DNA of 64,000 bases from Bacteroides sp. (GTDB taxonomy: Bacteria; Bacillota; Clostridia; Lachnospirales; Lachnospiraceae): assembly GCA_023666705.1 (NCBI GenBank), contig JAMPBO010000004.1:113895-177894 (forward strand), read 5' to 3'. Under the pieces are notes generated by a model. That model searched no databases and was not told where the DNA came from. It saw only the letters and a program-made list of their open reading frames with translations. The translations under genes and the position numbers were made by a program. Position 1 is the first letter of the stretch; each line of letters starts with the position of its first letter. Positions 1-7,723 of the stretch are shown here, one piece after another.

Positions 1-68
1 ATTTATTATAACAGAATTTTATCCATTAAACACATAAAAATATTGCATCTTAAATTTTTCCGGACAAT

Positions 69-683
69 TTATTTTTTCTTCTTGCCGATAAAATTTGCCC
101 CCATTAAGGAAGGTAATATATCTGTTTGACGTCCAATGTTGTTTAATTCGTTATGGGTAAGCGTATTTAGGTCCTTTAATTCCGAACTATCACCATATAT
201 TCTCTTAGATTTTTTAGGTTTTTTTTCGTCTTCTTCCTCTCCCCAATCAAACTCCAAATAGTAGCCGCCTGTTCCATCTTCATGGATAAACACTCCGTGA
301 CTTTTTACCAAGCCGCCAGTCAATTTACCTGACCACGGCATATCTGCGATTGACTGATACACTTTCTGCCGAAAGGCACTATCCTTTTTCATTCTGAATA
401 GGCTTTCCTTTGAAATAATTACAGTTCTACCACCATGCAAATCATATTTTTCTAACATTGCAGTATCATACAATTCTGCTTCTGCATCTGTTTTTGCACA
501 ACTGTTATCTACAACAACCGTATTAACATTAAACCTTTCGTCCAGAAATTTCTTCATTTCGGCAATATCTGTATTTTCATTTACCTGCTGTAGAAGCTTC
601 TCAAATCCATCTCCACGCTTTATTGCGTTGCTTGATGAATTTACAATATTACTGCTTTGTGGCAAAATTGCCTGTATATCCAT
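69..683 (-). CDS. DUF6033-like paralogue 1 (most divergent copy)
   Basis: A 204-aa protein of unknown function and the last member of a tandem paralogue array on this strand. It lacks an obvious signal peptide or membrane helix. It shares the array's layout: an unstructured N-terminus, a short helix that ends in a 'KFLDERF' type motif, an 'ISKESLFRMKKDSAF' segment matching the 'LEKMANDPE' segment of its neighbours, and a 'HGVFIHEDGTGGYYLEF' segment matching 'CGVIIHADGTVTYYL' in the next gene. It ends in a lysine-rich tail rather than the conserved SFDI(R/K)A tail of the other copies. The ATG follows AGGAAGG by eight bases. The resemblance to the DUF6033 family of Lachnospiraceae is from memory of sequence style and was not searched; the function is unknown. 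Confidence 0.75.
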   Translation of the reverse strand: MDIQAILPQSSNIVNSSSNAIKRGDGFEKLLQQVNENTDIAEMKKFLDERFNVNTVVVDNSCAKTDAEAELYDTAMLEKYDLHGGRTVIISKESLFRMKKDSAFRQKVYQSIADMPWSGKLTGGLVKSHGVFIHEDGTGGYYLEFDWGEEEDEKKPKKSKRIYGDSSELKDLNTLTHNELNNIGRQTDILPSLMGANFIGKKKK

Positions 684-794
684 ATTGTTGCCCTTCCTAT
701 ATGTGTTTCTCCATTGTTATCAATATTTATTGACGGTTCTTTAGTCATTCAGAACCACCTATGCCTCTTATGATAAGTCTGGACATATTTTGTC

Positions 795-1529
795 TTATTC
801 CAAAATGCCCGTTGCTTCCATGATGTGATTCTCGTAAGCCTCAATTGCGGAACTCATAACCTCTGATGTAGTTGTATATGTAACCCCGCTTGTGTCTACC
901 ATATAGCTTGCAATTACTTCCTCCATAGTTTGTTTCCTGTATGCTCTCTCCATCTCCTGCCTACGTTTTTCCGTTGCTTCTTGACTGCGTTTCAAATTCT
1001 CTTGACGTCGTGCCGCTTTCTTTTTCTGTTTTGCCTTTTGTTCAGCTTCTACCTTTGCTTTCTTTTCTGGTGATTCCTCACCGCTAAGATAATAGGTCAC
1101 AGTTCCGTCCGCATGTATTATTACTCCGCAGGAAGTAATCTTGTGTCCGATTGCTGCCATAAAAGCCTCCGTCTGTGGAAGGGAATCAAAGTGTTCCTGT
1201 ATTTTTTTCTCATAATAGGCAGCTTTTTCCGGGTCATTTGCCATTTGTTCCAAAATATTTGACGCAATAACAACATTTCCAGTCCCCGCAGTTCCCGCAC
1301 CAATACGATCTATGCTGCTTTGGTCTTTTCCTACATTCTGGATAGACACCCCTGCCCCATATCTCTGTTTCAAATATTCCGTGTAGGCATCTACCTTTGA
1401 CGTACCTGCCGCTTCCCCTGTTTTCTGTAACTGCTCCGTAAAACTTGCTCCACTTATGGCTGTTTTTTGTGTCCTGTTTGCATATTGATATGCACCCGCT
1501 AAAACGTCATTTACTCCTAAAATACTCAT
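795..1529 (-). CDS. DUF6033-like paralogue 2
   Basis: A 244-aa hypothetical protein starting MSILGVND, chosen over an upstream in-frame codon because GGAGGAG sits six bases before this ATG. Its order of parts is the one seen across the array: a low-complexity N-terminus, a 'YLKQRYG' motif near residue 58, an 'ASNILEQMANDPEKAAYYE' segment near 100, a beta-like 'ITSCGVIIHADGTVTYYL' segment, then a long Lys/Glu/Arg-rich helix (about residues 155-205) and a tail. The charged helix predicts a coiled coil. Its start overlaps the region just after the stop of a 50-aa ORF (1541-1693), so the two are probably translated together. No catalytic motif is visible. Confidence 0.8.
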   Translation of the reverse strand: MSILGVNDVLAGAYQYANRTQKTAISGASFTEQLQKTGEAAGTSKVDAYTEYLKQRYGAGVSIQNVGKDQSSIDRIGAGTAGTGNVVIASNILEQMANDPEKAAYYEKKIQEHFDSLPQTEAFMAAIGHKITSCGVIIHADGTVTYYLSGEESPEKKAKVEAEQKAKQKKKAARRQENLKRSQEATEKRRQEMERAYRKQTMEEVIASYMVDTSGVTYTTTSEVMSSAIEAYENHIMEATGILE

Positions 1530-1540
1530 TTTTTCTCCTC

Positions 1541-1693
1541 CTAACAACACGGTTCACTAAATTCGTTTTTCTTTGCCGTAACGCCCGTATCTCTCATGTA
1601 TTTATCCACCTCATGCTTTACAAGGCAGATAAAAACATCACATACATATTTTTCATATGTCCTTTTCACCACCGCATATTGCATTTTTATCAT
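1541..1693 (-). CDS. small 50-aa ORF coupled to paralogue 2
   Basis: A 50-codon reading frame beginning MIKMQYAVV and ending SEPCC. An AAAGGAGAA ribosome site lies directly in front of the ATG. Its TAG stop is part of the TTAGGAGGAG ribosome site of the next gene (795-1529), a layout typical of translational coupling. It is basic in the middle, has no membrane helix and no recognised domain, and carries a paired Cys-Cys at the C-terminus. It is the only open frame in the 1530-1885 gap with a good ribosome site. It may be a real small protein or a leader peptide for paralogue 2; no homologue is known to me. Confidence 0.5.
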   Translation of the reverse strand: MIKMQYAVVKRTYEKYVCDVFICLVKHEVDKYMRDTGVTAKKNEFSEPCC

Positions 1694-1885
1694 ATGTTCT
1701 CCTTTGGCTCTCCCTTAAACTATCGGAACATATAAATTTCTAACTAATGCCGATGACGTGAAAAGACACTTTGATAACGTAAATGGACAGTGCAAAGCGA
1801 GAATTATAACGATACCAGCCATTTGCAACATTTCTGATATGCTTTTCCCTATCGACAAATTTTAGAGGATTTTTGTGTACTTTAC

Positions 1886-2617
1886 TTATGCCCTAATATC
1901 AAAGCTTACCCCTGTGGACGCAGATGTATCAATCGATGCCGTGACAACCCTCTGCGTAACCGTTTTTATATCTGTACCTGTTGCACTTACCGTATACGTT
2001 CCCAGCTCTGTCCCTGCTTCTTCGGTTGCTTTTTGCTCTGCACGTTTTTTCGCTGTTTTTTCTTCCTCTGCCTTTTTTTCTGCCCGCTTTTTGGATGCCT
2101 TTTCCTCTGCCGTTTTCTTTTCCTGTGCTTTTCTTTTTGCATTTTCCCGTGCTATCTTTCCATCAGGATCATTTGTACCCGATGATATTATGGTTATATT
2201 TCCGTCGGCATCAAATTTGTAGGTAAGACTTGTCAAGGTTCCCAACGAATGAGATACGGCATATGCGGCACAATCAGGAATAGCCGCCAGATTCTCCTCC
2301 AAATATTTAGCCTTTTCAGGGTCATTCATGCATTTTTCTAAAAATGCACCTGAGACTGAAACCGTTGTCGGAACACCCTCCATTGAGGTTGTCCCTATAT
2401 TCATATAACTGTACTTTCCCTGTAAATATTTGGAATAGTCATTTACATTTTTATAGCCTGTCTTTATCTCCTCTTTTTTGGTTACACCGGGCGTCGAGGT
2501 TTTCAGCTCCACAACACTTGTTATTACATTACTTTCCTTTGTGGTACCTACATTTTTTGCTACATTCGTACTGCTTGCTGCATAATGATTATAATTGTTT
2601 GTAATCTCCATTGACAT
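1886..2617 (-). CDS. DUF6033-like paralogue 3
   Basis: A 243-aa hypothetical protein. The start is placed at MSMEITNNY, six bases after GGTGA; the same start context is repeated in the split copy upstream (3887). It has a 'YSKYLQGKYSYM' motif, a 'GAFLEKCMNDPEKAKYLEENL' segment, a 'TYKFDADGNITI' strand, a long Lys/Glu/Ala coiled-coil-like stretch of about 50 residues, and a C-terminal module (TGTDIK..Q.., SFDIRA at the end) that is nearly identical in the next two copies. The intergenic DNA before it (about 2640-2715) is also repeated at about 4010-4085. This points to recent tandem duplication. No enzymatic motif is seen. Confidence 0.8.
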   Translation of the reverse strand: MSMEITNNYNHYAASSTNVAKNVGTTKESNVITSVVELKTSTPGVTKKEEIKTGYKNVNDYSKYLQGKYSYMNIGTTSMEGVPTTVSVSGAFLEKCMNDPEKAKYLEENLAAIPDCAAYAVSHSLGTLTSLTYKFDADGNITIISSGTNDPDGKIARENAKRKAQEKKTAEEKASKKRAEKKAEEEKTAKKRAEQKATEEAGTELGTYTVSATGTDIKTVTQRVVTASIDTSASTGVSFDIRA

Positions 2618-2717
2618 ATTAGTCACCATTCCTTTCATTTTTAAATAATTCCTATAAATCCAACAGTCCATAAAAGTATATTTTAATCCCTCTTGCAAAA
2701 TACAAGAATAACAACAC

Positions 2718-3887
2718 CTACGCCTTTATATCAAAGCTTGTTCCTGTCGGGGCATCTGTACTAAGAGACACAGCGATAATTTTCTGCGAAACAGCTTTTA
2801 TATCCGTTCCTGTTACGGTATATTTACCCATTTCTGTCCCCGCTTCTTCGGCTGCTTTTTTCTCCGCCTGTCTTTCAGCCGCCTTTTCTTCCTCTATCTT
2901 TTTCTCTGCCCGCTTCTTATCAATCTTCTCTTTTTCTTCACGTTTCTTTTTTGCCTTTAAATAACGTTCTTCCTCTGCCTTATACTTTTTCTGTAGTTTA
3001 TTAACATCACTATTTCCATTTCCTGCATTTGCAGTTCTCATGCCGCCACAAGACGACTGCCTGTTTCCATCTGCATCATATGTAACAGTTCTTCCTCCAA
3101 GCACGACACCATCTCTTTTCGCCCACCCATAAACCATTGAATTTGCTGCCGCTTCTCCTGACAAATTCCATTCTATTTCCTTTGCAAATTCAGGGTCATT
3201 TGCCATTTTCTTCAAGCAGTCATACGAAAGATTTACAGTAACTTTGCCACTATTGCTTGCCAACACACCACCATTTGTATTGAAATTTATCTGTGGAAAT
3301 TTTTTACATAATTTCTCATAATATTCCTGTACCTTATCCTTGCTGTTTGTTGGTGTATTTGTTTTTACCTCTAAACTTTTTCCTTTCTCATGCTTTTTAT
3401 CCAATTTTTCTTTTTGTTTCTCATCTGTATTTAATATAGTTGAATTTTGTTTTGCACCGTTGGTTCTTGTCATACCACCACAAGTAACAGAAACATTCCC
3501 ATCAGCGTCCATTATAACCGTAACACCATGTATCACTACATTGTCTGCCTTAGCTTGTGTAAACATATTTTTCTGTCCCTGAACCATACCATTCAAATTA
3601 AACTCTACTTTTTTTGCAAATTCTGAATCGTTTGCCATTTTCTCAAGACATTTACTAGAAAGATTTAAAACAACTCTATTTTCATTTCCACTCACATTTC
3701 TGCCACCTGTGTTAAATGTAATATTTCCAAACTTTTTACATAGTTTCTCATAATATTCCTATACCTTATCCTTACTGTTTGTTGATATATTTGTTTTTCT
3801 CTTTATCGCCCTATTATCTGAATTTTCCGTGTTATCCGTATAATTTAATGCATAATGATTATAATTGTTTGTAATCTCCATTGACAT
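2718..3887 (-). pseudogene. DUF6033-like paralogue 4, split by an in-frame amber codon
   Basis: The reading frame runs from MSMEITNNY at 3887 to SFDIKA at 2718 but is interrupted by one TAG at 3759-3761. The residues on both sides are in the same frame. An internal duplicate in the same gene reads KDKVQEYYEKLCKKF, while the interrupted copy reads KDKV-stop-EYYEKLCKKF, so the TAG corresponds to a CAG glutamine codon. The gene carries two tandem copies of the family's core domain, each with 'KMAND.EFAK' and a 'VI.DADGN' strand, making it the longest member. The downstream part (from about 3695, GTG) could restart. It is either a fresh pseudogene or a suppressed or recoded gene. Confidence 0.75.
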
Positions 3888-4080
3888 ATCAGTCACCATT
3901 CCTCGTATTATAAAGTAGTAGTGTTTATAGTCCCTCTCCAAGGACTGTATGCTATACTGTTGGAGATACTATGGATTGGTTCTTCATTCTTACCACCTTT
4001 TGTTTTAAAAGAATTCCTAAAAATCCAACAGTCCATAAAGGTATATTTAAGCCCTCTGCAAAATACAAGAATAACAATAC

Positions 4081-4734
4081 CTACGCCTTTATATCAAAGC
4101 TTGCTCCTGCCGAGGCATCTGTGCCAAGAGACACAGCAATAATCTTCTGCGAAACAGCTTTTATATCCGTTCCTGTAACACTTACGGTATATTCGCCCGT
4201 TTCTGTCCCTGCTTCTTGGGCTGCTTTTTTCTCTGCCTGTCTTTTTGCTGCTTTTTCTTCCTCTGCTTTCTTTTCTTCTCGTCTCTCCTTAATTTTTTCT
4301 TCCAGCTCTTTTCTTGCTTTCTCTGTTCCCGGGTCAGCTTCAACCTGAGTAACAACTTCTGTCGTCATACTGTCATATCCGTTCATAGTGATATTGCAGC
4401 TTATCAATTTTGCACCTTGTGCTGCTACCGTTGATTTTATATTATTAACTACTTTTGGTATCAAGGATAAATTGTATTCCAGCCACATAGATGTTTTTTC
4501 ATCATTTGCGGCTTCTGCTAAAAGAGAACTGTTTATTGCTACAGTATAATCTGAGTTTTTCAGGCAGCCATATTTTTCCGTCAAATACGCTCCATACTCA
4601 CGAGTATTACTGTATGTTTTCTCTGTTGCCTGATTGCCTGTCGTTTTTCTCGCACTTTCAGGACCGTTCTTTTGTTTCGTGTCAGTACAGTAATTACTGT
4701 ACCGTGTATAATCATTTACTCCTGTAATTGCCAT
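4081..4734 (-). CDS. DUF6033-like paralogue 5 (first gene of the array)
   Basis: A 217-aa hypothetical protein starting MAITGVNDYTRY, with GAGGAGGG seven bases before the ATG. It has 'YLTEKYG' near residue 55, 'SSLLAEAANDEKTSMWLEYNL', and then a Glu/Lys-rich helix and the array's common C-terminal module ending SFDIKA. It is the promoter-proximal gene of the array. A LytTR-type repeat pair (4831-4860) lies about 100 bases upstream, so this gene is the likely entry point for transcription of the following copies. No signal peptide is visible; how or whether the protein is exported is unknown. Confidence 0.8.
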   Translation of the reverse strand: MAITGVNDYTRYSNYCTDTKQKNGPESARKTTGNQATEKTYSNTREYGAYLTEKYGCLKNSDYTVAINSSLLAEAANDEKTSMWLEYNLSLIPKVVNNIKSTVAAQGAKLISCNITMNGYDSMTTEVVTQVEADPGTEKARKELEEKIKERREEKKAEEEKAAKRQAEKKAAQEAGTETGEYTVSVTGTDIKAVSQKIIAVSLGTDASAGASFDIKA

Positions 4735-4830
4735 AATTTTGCCCTCCTCGAATTTTATCAGCCTTGTCTTTCCATTTCAGATAGCTACTACTTTATTTAT
4801 CGTATTATTTATTTTGACTATTATAAATTT

Positions 4831-4860
4831 GCCGTGAACCACTCTGTTTTGGGTGTGAAA
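4831..4860. promoter_or_regulatory. Candidate LytTR regulator binding site before the paralogue array
   Basis: On the minus strand the sequence reads TTTCACACC, a 12-base spacer, then GTTCACGGC. This is two imperfect 9-bp direct repeats 21 bp apart, the spacing known for AgrA/LytTR-type regulators. A TATAAT-like hexamer follows a few bases downstream towards the array. The same 9-12-9 arrangement with nearly the same half-site occurs before the LytTR regulator gene (7117-7146). Binding is inferred. Confidence 0.5.
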
Positions 4861-4873
4861 TTATAGTGTTGTA

Positions 4874-6316
4874 TCAATTTGCCACCGCAGGCTTCCCATT
4901 CATCATTACAGTAAGGCTAAATTTCTTTCTTTTCTCTGTATTAGTAATTACAATATCAATATCGCCCATATACTTCTTGGCACATCTTTGAATATTTGAA
5001 ATGCCGATACCATGCAGCTTTTTATTCTTTTTGCTGCTGATTGGCAAGCCGTTTTCTTCCTCAATGATAACTGTATCGCAAAAATCATTTTCAACCTCAA
5101 TAAAAAACAAGCTCCCCTTCACATAAGATGACAGCCTTATCTGTTTTTGTTCCTCCACCTTACAACACGCTTCTATGGCATTTTCCAGTGCATTATTCAG
5201 GATAACGGCAATATCATAAACATCTATTGAAAGCTTTGACGGATAGGTAAAATCCACATCAAACCGTATCTGCTTTTTCTCCATTTCCTGTCCCTTTTGA
5301 TGAATAATAATATCCGTAATGGGATTTCCTGTCTGATAGGCAAAGTCCAGCTTTTTTACAGTGTCCTCCATCTTGCCAATGTAACGCTCCAATTCTTCAT
5401 TTGCCGAACCGCCCTCCTGCTTTACAAGCAGGGAAATATTTGCCAAATGGCTTCTCATGTCGTGCCGCAGTCCCCTCATATCCGTATAGACGTCCTGTAT
5501 TTCCGAGATTTCCCGTTGCATTTGCTGCACTTGATTTTCCAGTATGGCACGCTTCTTTGTCTCCTCGTTGTACTCCACCAATTTCTGAAATAACACAACG
5601 CTGGCAATCATTGTCAAAAACAGAAGCACGCAAATAAACGGCACCCAAAACTTCGCAGCGGGAACCGTGTCATAAACCATAATTGTCATTCCATTTTCAA
5701 CCGATATAATCAACTTTTTTATTGTCACGGAAATGCAGAGTGCCGTAATACATGGCAAAATCAAAAACATATTTTCCTGCAAGTGCAATGGATAATCTTT
5801 TTTTATAAATGTTCTGCTCATGAGAAATACATACACAAACAACAGCAGGGCATACACCAGCAAATCAACAAGCATTAAAACGATAACGGAGAGGTTGAGC
5901 CATAAATACACCCTGTCCATTGTATTTAGTATATCTTTTTCCAGCAAAATATTTAAAAGTTTATTCTGCAATTCACCAAAGGCAATACTAAGCACACTGA
6001 CAATATGTTTTACAATTTCTCTCCCCGCAACAAAGCTGAACACAACAAAAAACTGTTTTTGCAAATCCACTTTAAAGAATAGAAGCTGCATGGACAGCAG
6101 GATACAAATATTTAAAATGATGCCTGTGACTTCATGGAATGAAAATTTGTTGTCCAATCGTTCAACAACAAAAATCTGAATTAACATATATACAGCAGTC
6201 CATAACACCCACACTGACCGTTTCCTAAATTTTTTCTGCAAAAAATTTCGTGTGTAGACACCGCTGAATATACTGTCAATGAAATATATACAGACTAGGA
6301 ATACCATATCAGACAT
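4874..6316 (-). CDS. AgrC/ComD-like GHKL sensor histidine kinase
   Basis: A 480-aa sensor kinase. The N-terminal half has about six hydrophobic segments (residues 5-235), as in peptide-pheromone receptors. A coiled linker follows, then an H-box 'RHDMRSH' with the phospho-accepting His near residue 284, an N-box 'NALENAIEAC' near 375 and a glycine-rich 'HGIGISNIQR' near 435, the hallmarks of the GHKL ATPase family. The start is ATG at 6316 after GGAGGGC; it overlaps the end of the regulator gene (stop 6309-6311) by eight bases, so the two genes are coupled. No agrD or agrB gene is seen nearby, so the signal is unknown. Its likely partner is the LytTR regulator just upstream. Confidence 0.85.
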   Translation of the reverse strand: MSDMVFLVCIYFIDSIFSGVYTRNFLQKKFRKRSVWVLWTAVYMLIQIFVVERLDNKFSFHEVTGIILNICILLSMQLLFFKVDLQKQFFVVFSFVAGREIVKHIVSVLSIAFGELQNKLLNILLEKDILNTMDRVYLWLNLSVIVLMLVDLLVYALLLFVYVFLMSRTFIKKDYPLHLQENMFLILPCITALCISVTIKKLIISVENGMTIMVYDTVPAAKFWVPFICVLLFLTMIASVVLFQKLVEYNEETKKRAILENQVQQMQREISEIQDVYTDMRGLRHDMRSHLANISLLVKQEGGSANEELERYIGKMEDTVKKLDFAYQTGNPITDIIIHQKGQEMEKKQIRFDVDFTYPSKLSIDVYDIAVILNNALENAIEACCKVEEQKQIRLSSYVKGSLFFIEVENDFCDTVIIEEENGLPISSKKNKKLHGIGISNIQRCAKKYMGDIDIVITNTEKRKKFSLTVMMNGKPAVAN

Positions 6317-7034
6317 TGATAAGCCCTCCATTTTTTACATACCGCATATATGCCTTGACAAAATCACTATATTTTCGCTGTGCAAGTATCAGCCTATCCC
6401 CATTTGCAACCTCTATGGTGCTTGCATTATAGGAAATAATATTCTCCATATTTACAAGATAACAGCGATGGCAACGGTAAAAGCTGCTGCCTGTTATATG
6501 CTCCATCGCCTCCATCTTTCCATAACACTCCAATGTACCCATTTTCGTATGAATAATGACCTTTTTGTTTGCACTCTCAATATAATAAATATCCCTGATA
6601 TAAACTTTTCTCTGCGTGTCAGTGCTTTTCACCAAAATGTACCGTTTTGTCTGCTCATCTGCCGCCAGCAGCTCCTTTGCTGCCCGTCCGAATACATTGC
6701 TGAACTTTTCTTCATCCACAGGCTTTAACAGATAATGAAACGCCGATACATCAAATGCATCGTTCATATATTTTTCATAGCCTGTCACAAAAATGATAAT
6801 ACTCTTTGCCCCTGTTTTTTTCTCCTGCCCACAGCGAATGTGCTTTGCAACGTCCATGCCCGACACTTCCCCCATTTTCACGTCCAAAAAATAAATGTCA
6901 AAGTGCTCCTGTCGCTTCAATAGCTCCTCCCCAGTTGCAAATTCCGTAATCTGAGCATAACCTGCCTGCTCTTTTATCAAGGAAATAATTTGCCCCCTCG
7001 TTGCTTTATCGTCATCGCAGACTGCTATTTTCAT
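6309..7034 (-). CDS. LytTR-family response regulator (AgrA-like)
   Basis: A 241-aa regulator. Residues 1-120 form a receiver domain: acidic DDD near residue 7, phospho-Asp in 'FLDVKMGEVSG' near 51, and Lys in 'LLKPVDEE' near 105. Residues about 135-235 match a LytTR DNA-binding domain ('YILVKSTD', 'FYRCHRCYLVNMENI'). MKIAVCDDD at 7034 is preferred to a GTG four codons earlier. It is the first gene of a two-gene operon with the GHKL kinase. A LytTR-type repeat pair sits at 7117-7146, which suggests autoregulation. Confidence 0.88.
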   Translation of the reverse strand: MKIAVCDDDKATRGQIISLIKEQAGYAQITEFATGEELLKRQEHFDIYFLDVKMGEVSGMDVAKHIRCGQEKKTGAKSIIIFVTGYEKYMNDAFDVSAFHYLLKPVDEEKFSNVFGRAAKELLAADEQTKRYILVKSTDTQRKVYIRDIYYIESANKKVIIHTKMGTLECYGKMEAMEHITGSSFYRCHRCYLVNMENIISYNASTIEVANGDRLILAQRKYSDFVKAYMRYVKNGGLINV

Positions 7035-7116
7035 AAACTGTTTCACTTCCTTTGGTTTTTATGAAATAATCCTTATCTGATGTATCGGCTTATTTCATTT
7101 TTATATTTTGTCCATT

Positions 7117-7146
7117 GGTGTGAAATACTAATTTTAAGGTGTGAAT
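7117..7146. promoter_or_regulatory. Candidate LytTR regulator binding site before its own gene
   Basis: Plus-strand GGTGTGAAA at 7117 and GGTGTGAAT at 7138 are direct repeats 21 bp apart with a 12-bp spacer. They lie about 85 bp before the LytTR regulator start. A second pair with the same geometry lies before the DUF6033-like array. The repeat is seen; binding by this regulator is inferred from family behaviour. Confidence 0.5.
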
Positions 7147-7237
7147 TTTTTAACAAGAAATGTATCATGTGATATTGGTAATAATTCGCCGAGATAATGC
7201 TTGAAACCCTTTGCTAATTATGATATATTAAATGCAA

Positions 7238-7269
7238 GTGGAGGCATCTGCTGTTATAGACGCCCCCAC
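7238..7269 (-). terminator. Hairpin downstream of the 32-aa peptide gene
   Basis: A 12-bp stem (7238-7249 with 7258-7269, G-U pairs allowed) with an eight-base loop. On the minus strand it lies 75 bases after the stop of the small membrane peptide. No long T-run follows, so termination strength is uncertain. Confidence 0.5.
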
Positions 7270-7270
7270 A

Positions 7271-7295
7271 GGAGTTACCGATAGACGGTTAGCCC
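7271..7295 (-). repeat. Conserved 3'-UTR motif, inverted partner of 7515-7544
   Basis: The minus strand reads GGGCTAACCGTCTATCGG followed by TAACTCC. A similar motif occurs on the plus strand at 7515-7544 (GGGCTAACCGCCTACC...GGTACTCC). The pair faces outward around the 32-aa peptide gene. Such paired motifs are what one expects in type I toxin-antitoxin cassettes, where two overlapping RNAs share complementary ends. Confidence 0.5.
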
Positions 7296-7343
7296 GATTT
7301 CATTAAGTACAAAATAGTCGCTTAACTTGTCAGGTGTGGGCGG

Positions 7344-7442
7344 CTATTTGTGCGTTTTGTTACTATCCTTACCGATAGAATATCCTATTCCAAAGCAGGT
7401 CAAGCCAAAACTCAACACTGCAATCAGTCCTAAAATATCCAT
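7344..7442 (-). CDS. 32-aa hydrophobic peptide, type I toxin-like
   Basis: A 32-aa peptide beginning MDILGLIAVLSFGL and ending GKDSNKTHK. It has one membrane helix (about residues 4-22) and a charged, Lys-rich C-terminal tail, the form of holin-like and Fst/TxpA-type toxins. AGGAGGGC lies directly upstream of the ATG. The surrounding UTR has hairpins and a shared inverted motif on both sides (7271-7295, 7515-7544), compatible with an antisense RNA antitoxin. Similar short 'LGLI..LS..C.G.GY..GKD' peptides are, from memory, common in Lachnospiraceae. It could instead be a harmless small membrane protein. Confidence 0.6.
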   Translation of the reverse strand: MDILGLIAVLSFGLTCFGIGYSIGKDSNKTHK

Positions 7443-7490
7443 TGGCTTAGCCCTCCTTTCCCAGATTCCCTTATGGGTTTCTATGTAAAC

Positions 7491-7544
7491 GGAGGGTCAC
7501 AGTCCCTCCGAAGAGGGCTAACCGCCTACCATCTTGGTACTCCC
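7491..7544 (+). ncRNA. Possible antitoxin RNA region or 5'-UTR structure
   Basis: A stem-loop GGAGGG-N7-CCCTCC at 7491-7509 is followed by the motif GGGCTAACCGCCTACC at 7515. It sits just upstream of the 32-aa peptide on the opposite strand. It could be part of the peptide gene's 5' UTR or of a divergent or antisense RNA. No promoter was identified with certainty. Confidence 0.3.
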
Positions 7545-7627
7545 AAGAAAATATTAACACATTGCGATATGTTTTTCAATTGAATTTTTAATACTGCCTA
7601 TAGGAAATTCAGAGAAATTCCCTAAAA

Positions 7628-7651
7628 AATCCCACCAAAATCGGTGAGATT
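7628..7651 (-). terminator. Rho-independent terminator of mpg
   Basis: The minus strand reads AATCTCACC, a six-base loop, GGTGGGATT, then a run of T. It lies about 75 bases after the mpg stop codon. Confidence 0.75.
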
Positions 7652-7723
7652 CATTTATGAACGATGCTGCTTATATCACAGCTATATAGCAAGCGGCATT
7701 TAATTTATGCACCGAATCATATA

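Noticed and set aside
1875-2222. Plus-strand frames opposite the Lys/Glu-rich coiled coils of the paralogue array
   Set aside because: Ser/Phe/Leu-rich sequence is the usual antisense product of Lys/Glu-rich codons; such shadows occur in each copy.
4081-4734. Read the Lys/Glu/Ala-rich repeats as a TolA- or M-protein-like surface anchor
   Set aside because: There is no signal peptide, no LPXTG and no transmembrane helix; only the amino-acid bias is shared.
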